Assembly: GCA_030068145.1 (NCBI GenBank)
Contig: JAPJBO010000379.1
Span: 62,001-126,000 of the forward strand
Direction of reading: 5' to 3'
Source: Diplonema papillatum
Taxonomy: Eukaryota; Euglenozoa; Diplonemea; Diplonemida; Diplonemidae
Length of the DNA: 64,000 nucleotides
Translations under genes and position numbers: made by a program
The notes under the pieces: model-generated
Seen by the model: the letters and a program-made list of their open reading frames with translations, nothing else
Database searches by the model: none
What the model was told of the DNA's origin: nothing
In this document: positions 61,501 to 64,000 of the stretch, one piece after another
Numbering within the stretch: position 1 is the first letter of the stretch
Layout of the letters: each line of letters starts with the position of its first letter

Positions 61501-64000
61501 TAGCTTTGCCACGTCGGCGACCACATGGTCACCCATGTGCTTCCGTTCAGTATCTCAGTACTCTTCACCCACCAACCATCATCGAGGTGTCCCTTCAGTG
61601 CTTTCACAGACACCATGCGCAGTTCGTCGATCGGGAACGTGCAGTTTGTTGAGTTCACGATCGACACATCGTTTGGCTGCGTGTCGTGGATGGCGCCTGC
61701 AAAGTGAACGACCGTCTCCGAGTGGTAGAACACAAGGTAAATGTTAGTAGACCCTGACCACAAGCTTCTGTCGGTCGTCCACCTCGTCGCAATCGTGTTG
61801 ACAGACGGCCTCTCGCTGAGGTCGAACCATTCAATATCGCGGTGTTCCTTGGTAACCGAAGCTGAATCCTGCGCAGTCATGTGTGCATCCGGCGCATAGA
61901 ACTGGACCCACTCCTTGTTCCTGTACATCATCACGGCAGCTACCTGCCAATCGTCGTTCACAGCACCTTCATACTTCAGGTTGATGTGCGACACCTTGTC
62001 AACACTCGGGTAGTCCACTGCGAAGACAGCTACTTCTCCGACTGCCGGTGCAACCTTCGTAGCCACAGCCGACGCGCCATCGTACGTGTGGAAGAAAATA
62101 GAGAACGATTCAGCACTCCCTGCTCCTGCATCGCTCCCCGTCACGACACGAAGCAGAACCGAGTCCGTCATTGTGAACACAGGTTCTTTGAGTCCAGAAT
62201 CGTATTCAGCAACCATTCCACCCGCGTAGCTTTGCCACGTCGGCGACCACATGGTCACCCATGTGCTTCCGTTCAGTATCTCAGTACTCTTCACCCACCA
62301 ACCATCATCGAGGTGTCCCTTCAGTGCTTTCACAGACACCATGCGCAGTTCGTCGATCGGGAACGTGCAGTTTGTTGAGTTCACGATCGACACATCGTTT
62401 GGCTGCGTGTCGTGGATGGCGCCTGCAAAGTGAACGACCGTCTCCGAGTGGTAGAACACAAGGTAAATGTTAGTAGACCCTGACCACAAGCTTCTGTCGG
62501 TCGTCCACCTCGTCGCAATCGTGTTGACAGACGGCCTCTCGCTGAGGTCGAACCATTCAATATCGCGGTGTTCCTTGGTAACCGAAGCTGAATCCTGCGC
62601 AGTCATGTGTGCATCCGGCGCATAGAACTGGACCCACTCCTTGTTCCTGTACATCATCACGGCAGCTACCTGCCAATCGTCGTTCACAGCACCTTCATAC
62701 TTCAGGTTGATGTGCGACACCTTGTCAACACTCGGGTAGTCCACTGCGAAGACAGCTACTTCTCCGACTGCCGGTGCAACCTTCGTAGCCACAGCCGACG
62801 CGCCATCGTACGTGTGGAAGAAAATAGAGAACGATTCAGCACTCCCTGCTCCTGCATCGCTCCCCGTCACGACACGAAGCAGAACCGAGTCCGTCATTGT
62901 GAACACAGGTTCTTTGAGTCCAGAATCGTATTCAGCAACCATTCCACCCGCGTAGCTTTGCCACGTCGGCGACCACATGGTCACCCATGTGCTTCCGTTC
63001 AGTATCTCAGTACTCTTCACCCACCAACCATCATCGAGGTGTCCCTTCAGTGCTTTCACAGACACCATGCGCAGTTCGTCGATCGGGAACGTGCAGTTTG
63101 TTGAGTTCACGATCGACACATCGTTTGGCTGCGTGTCGTGGATGGCGCCTGCAAAGTGAACGACCGTCTCCGAGTGGTAGAACACAAGGTAAATGTTAGT
63201 AGACCCTGACCACAAGCTTCTGTCGGTCGTCCACCTCGTCGCAATCGTGTTGACAGACGGCCTCTCGCTGAGGTCGAACCATTCAATATCGCGGTGTTCC
63301 TTGGTAACCGAAGCTGAATCCTGCGCAGTCATGTGTGCATCCGGCGCATAGAACTGGACCCACTCCTTGTTCCTGTACATCATCACGGCAGCTACCTGCC
63401 AATCGTCGTTCACAGCACCTTCATACTTCAGGTTGATGTGCGACACCTTGTCAACACTCGGGTAGTCCACTGCGAAGACAGCTACTTCTCCGACTGCCGG
63501 TGCAACCTTCGTAGCCACAGCCGACGCGCCATCGTACGTGTGGAAGAAAATAGAGAACGATTCAGCACTCCCTGCTCCTGCATCGCTCCCCGTCACGACA
63601 CGAAGCAGAACCGAGTCCGTCATTGTGAACACAGGTTCTTTGAGTCCAGAATCGTATTCAGCAACCATTCCACCCGCGTAGCTTTGCCACGTCGGCGACC
63701 ACATGGTCACCCATGTGCTTCCGTTCAGTATCTCAGTACTCTTCACCCACCAACCATCATCGAGGTGTCCCTTCAGTGCTTTCACAGACACCATGCGCAG
63801 TTCGTCGATCGGGAACGTGCAGTTTGTTGAGTTCACGATCGACACATCGTTTGGCTGCGTGTCGTGGATGGCGCCTGCAAAGTGAACGACCGTCTCCGAG
63901 TGGTAGAACACAAGGTAAATGTTAGTAGACCCTGACCACAAGCTTCTGTCGGTCGTCCACCTCGTCGCAATCGTGTTGACAGACGGCCTCTCGCTGAGGT
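55593..64000 (-). CDS. Giant PLAT-like repeat protein, 3' part (5' end outside the window)
   Basis: One open frame runs from the window edge to the stop at 55593, at least 2,800 residues. It consists of 11 and a half units of 242 residues. Each unit holds two related domains. The first reads VVTGSDAGAGSAESFSIFF ... VSHINLKYEGAVNDDWQVAAV ... WVQFYAPD. The second reads GSTNIYLVFYH ... LRMVSVKALKGHLDDGWWV ... TWVTMWSPTW. The order 'G-rich start, small hydrophobic strands, DDW + V, then W..F/W' is that of PLAT/LH2 beta sandwiches, known in lipoxygenases, polycystins and the 15-PLAT protein LOXHD1, where they bind lipids or membrane proteins. Sequons (NSTN, NGST) suggest an extracellular location. 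Units differ at few positions (VKSTEILN / LKSTEIMS, TFPI / PFPI / PFRI, DKV / DKM). The protein ends in a half unit followed by a basic tail, HKRRKGKKGSGSHKRW. No membrane span is seen in this part. Confidence 0.86.
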   Translation of the reverse strand, partial: LSERPSVNTIATRWTTDRSLWSGSTNIYLVFYHSETVVHFAGAIHDTQPNDVSIVNSTNCTFPIDELRMVSVKALKGHLDDGWWVKSTEILNGSTWVTMWSPTWQSYAGGMVAEYDSGLKEPVFTMTDSVLLRVVTGSDAGAGSAESFSIFFHTYDGASAVATKVAPAVGEVAVFAVDYPSVDKVSHINLKYEGAVNDDWQVAAVMMYRNKEWVQFYAPDAHMTAQDSASVTKEHRDIEWFDLSERPSVNTIATRWTTDRSLWSGSTNIYLVFYHSETVVHFAGAIHDTQPNDVSIVNSTNCTFPIDELRMVSVKALKGHLDDGWWVKSTEILNGSTWVTMWSPTWQSYAGGMVAEYDSGLKEPVFTMTDSVLLRVVTGSDAGAGSAESFSIFFHTYDGASAVATKVAPAVGEVAVFAVDYPSVDKVSHINLKYEGAVNDDWQVAAVMMYRNKEWVQFYAPDAHMTAQDSASVTKEHRDIEWFDLSERPSVNTIATRWTTDRSLWSGSTNIYLVFYHSETVVHFAGAIHDTQPNDVSIVNSTNCTFPIDELRMVSVKALKGHLDDGWWVKSTEILNGSTWVTMWSPTWQSYAGGMVAEYDSGLKEPVFTMTDSVLLRVVTGSDAGAGSAESFSIFFHTYDGASAVATKVAPAVGEVAVFAVDYPSVDKVSHINLKYEGAVNDDWQVAAVMMYRNKEWVQFYAPDAHMTAQDSASVTKEHRDIEWFDLSERPSVNTIATRWTTDRSLWSGSTNIYLVFYHSETVVHFAGAIHDTQPNDVSIVNSTNCTFPIDELRMVSVKALKGHLDDGWWVKSTEILNGSTWVTMWSPTWQSYAGGMVAEYDSGLKEPVFTMTDSVLLRVVTGSDAGAGSAESFSIFFHTYDGASAVATKVAPAVGEVAVFAVDYPSVDKMSHINLKYEGAVNDDWQVAAVMMYRNKEWVQFYAPDAHMTAQDSASVTKEHRDIEWFDLSERPSVNTIATRWTTDRSLWSGSTNIYLVFYHSETVVHFAGAIHDTQPNDVSIVNSTNCTFPIDELRMVSVKALKGHLDDGWWVKSTEILNGSTWVTMWSPTWQSYAGGMVAEYDSGLKEPVFTMTDSVLLRVVTGSDAGAGSAESFSIFFHTYDGASAVATKVAPAVGEVAVFAVDYPSVDKVSHINLKYEGAVNDDWQVAAVMMYRNKEWVQFYAPDAHMTAQDSASVTKEHRDIEWFDLSERPSVNTIATRWTTDRSLWSGSTNIYLVFYHSETVVHFAGAIHDTQPNDVSIVNSTNCTFPIDELRMVSVKALKGHLDDGWWVKSTEILNGSTWVTMWSPTWQSYAGGMVAEYDSGLKEPVFTMTDSVLLRVVTGSDAGAGSAESFSIFFHTYDGASAVATKVAPAVGEVAVFAVDYPSVDKVSHINLKYEGAVNDDWQVAAVMMYRNKEWVQFYAPDAHMTAQDSASVTKEHRDIEWFDLSERPSVNTIATRWTTDRSLWSGSTNIYLVFYHSETVVHFAGAIHDTQPNDVSIVNSTNCTFPIDELRMVSVKALKGHLDDGWWLKSTEIMSGSTWVTMWSPTWQSYAGGMVAEYDSGLKEPVFTMTDSVLLRVVTGSDAGAGSAESFSIFFHTYDGASAVATKVAPAVGEVAVFAVDYPSVDKVSHINLKYEGAVNDDWQVAAVMMYRNKEWVQFYAPDAHMTAQDSASVTKEHRDIEWFDLSERPSVNTIATRWTTDRSLWSGSTNIYLVFYHSETVVHFAGAIHDTQPNDVSIVNSTNCTFPIDELRMVSVKALKGHLDDGWWLKSTEIMNGSTWVTMWSPTWQSYAGGMVAEYDSGLKEPVFTMTDSVLLRVVTGSDAGAGSAESFSIFFHTYDGASAVATKVAPAVGEVAVFAVDYPSVDKMSHINLKYEGAVNDDWQVAAVMMYRNKEWVQFYAPDAHMTAQDSASVTKEHRDIEWFDLSERPSVNTIATRWTTDRSLWSGSTNIYLVFYHSETVVHFAGAIHDTQPNDVSIVNSTNCPFRIDELRMVSVKALKGHLDDGWWLKSTEIMSGSTWVTMWSPTWQSYAGGMVAEYDSGLKEPVFTMTDSVLLRVVTGSDAGAGSAESFSIFFHTYDGASAVATKVAPAVGEVAVFAVDYPSVDKMSHINLKYEGAVNDDWQVAAVMMYRNKEWVQFYAPDAHMTAQDSASVTKEHRDIEWFDLSERPSVNTIATRWTTDRSLWSGSTNIYLVFYHSETVVHFAGAIHDTQPNDVSIVNSTNCPFPIDELRMVSVKALKGHLDDGWWLKSTEIMSGSTWVTMWSPTWQSYAGGMVAEYDSGLKEPVFTMTDSVLLRVVTGSDAGAGSAESFSIFFHTYDGASAVATKVAPAVGEVAVFAVDYPSVDKMSHINLKYEGAVNDDWQVAAVMMYRNKEWVQFYAPDAHMTAQDSASVTKEHRDIEWFDLSERPSVNTIATRWTTDRSLWSGSTNIYLVFYHSETVVHFAGAIHDTQPNDVSIVNSTNCTFPIDELRMVSVKALKGHLDDGWWVKSTEILNGSTWVTMWSPTWQSYAGGMVAEYDSGLKEPVFTMTDSVLLRVVTGSDAGAGSAESFSIFFHTYDGASAVATKVAPAVGEVAVFAVDYPSVDKVSHINLKYEGAVNDDWQVAAVMMYRNKEWVQFYAPDAHMTAQDSASVTKEHRDIEWFDLSERPSVNTIATRWTTDRSLWSGSTNIYLVFYHSETVVHFAGAIHDTQPNDVSIVNSTNCPFPIDELRMVSVKGLKGHVDDGWWLKSTEIMNGSTWVTMWSPTWQSYAGGVVLEDEPVFTTTHKRRKGKKGSGSHKRWN
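55593..64000. repeat. 726-bp tandem repeat array, 11.6 units
   Basis: Units start at 55955, 56681, 57407 and so on every 726 bp up to 63941; the unit at the 3' end is exactly half (363 bp). Between-unit differences number only a few per 726 bp and are shared between non-adjacent units in a mosaic pattern, which points to recent amplification and gene conversion. The true copy number may differ from the assembly. Confidence 0.97.

Noticed and set aside
55717-63925. Recurring plus-strand frames of 60, 70 and 165 codons every 726 bp
   Set aside because: Antisense shadows of the PLAT-like repeats; they recur only because the DNA repeats.

Overview
The window is nuclear DNA of a unicellular eukaryote. 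Coding blocks are GC-rich, recognisable genes are interrupted by spliceosomal-type introns whose phases match, several products look mitochondrial or ER-resident, and about two thirds of the sequence is repeats. Every gene I can support lies on the minus strand. Together with a tyrosine-recombinase retroelement in the order gag, recombinase, RT, RNase H (the order known from trypanosome VIPER/TATE elements), this suggests a euglenozoan, most likely a diplonemid. That placement is inference; no spliced-leader gene or complete rRNA is present to prove it.

Layout from left to right. 1-3.1 kb: repeats, including a pure AGT microsatellite of about 118 units. 3.1-11.5 kb: a coiled-coil gene in three visible exons; one intron holds a decayed VIPER-like retroelement (3.6-7.5 kb) and another holds an element with inverted ends and an internal minisatellite (9.1-10.5 kb). 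14.9-16.5 kb: an ALG12-type mannosyltransferase of N-glycan assembly. 17.7-23.7 kb: an unrecognised two-exon gene whose 3.7-kb intron is bracketed by nested inverted repeats and carries two opposed arrays of a 30-bp unit; a copy of its last coding segment lies just downstream. 23.7-28 kb: repeats and MITE-like elements. 28-31.6 kb: a four-exon gene for a fused alpha+beta E1 subunit of a 2-oxoacid dehydrogenase. 34.6-35.5 kb: the Rieske iron-sulfur protein of complex III. 37.8-39.1 kb: an Arf-like GTPase in two exons, with minisatellites on both sides. 41.8-44.1 kb: a Kelch protein with an SH3 domain inserted among the Kelch repeats. 44.5 kb: an isolated 5' fragment of LSU rRNA. 45.2-48.5 kb: a duplicated pair of small hydrophilic LEA/CsbD-like genes with a duplicated flank. 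49.7-53.5 kb: two further elements with terminal inverted repeats. 55.6-64 kb: the 3' part of a giant gene made of near-identical 726-bp units, each encoding two PLAT-like beta-sandwich domains, running off the right edge.

The genes do not form one pathway. E1 and Rieske serve mitochondrial energy metabolism, ALG12 serves the ER glycan pathway that would also glycosylate the sequon-rich PLAT protein, and the Arf-like and Kelch-SH3 proteins suggest trafficking or cytoskeletal roles. The theme of the window is architecture: minus-strand genes whose introns are filled, and perhaps built, by inverted-repeat elements, with CA-repeat tracts close to several splice sites. Exon boundaries were worked out by eye from protein continuity, GT/AG (one GC/AG) dinucleotides and phase, and have no transcript support.
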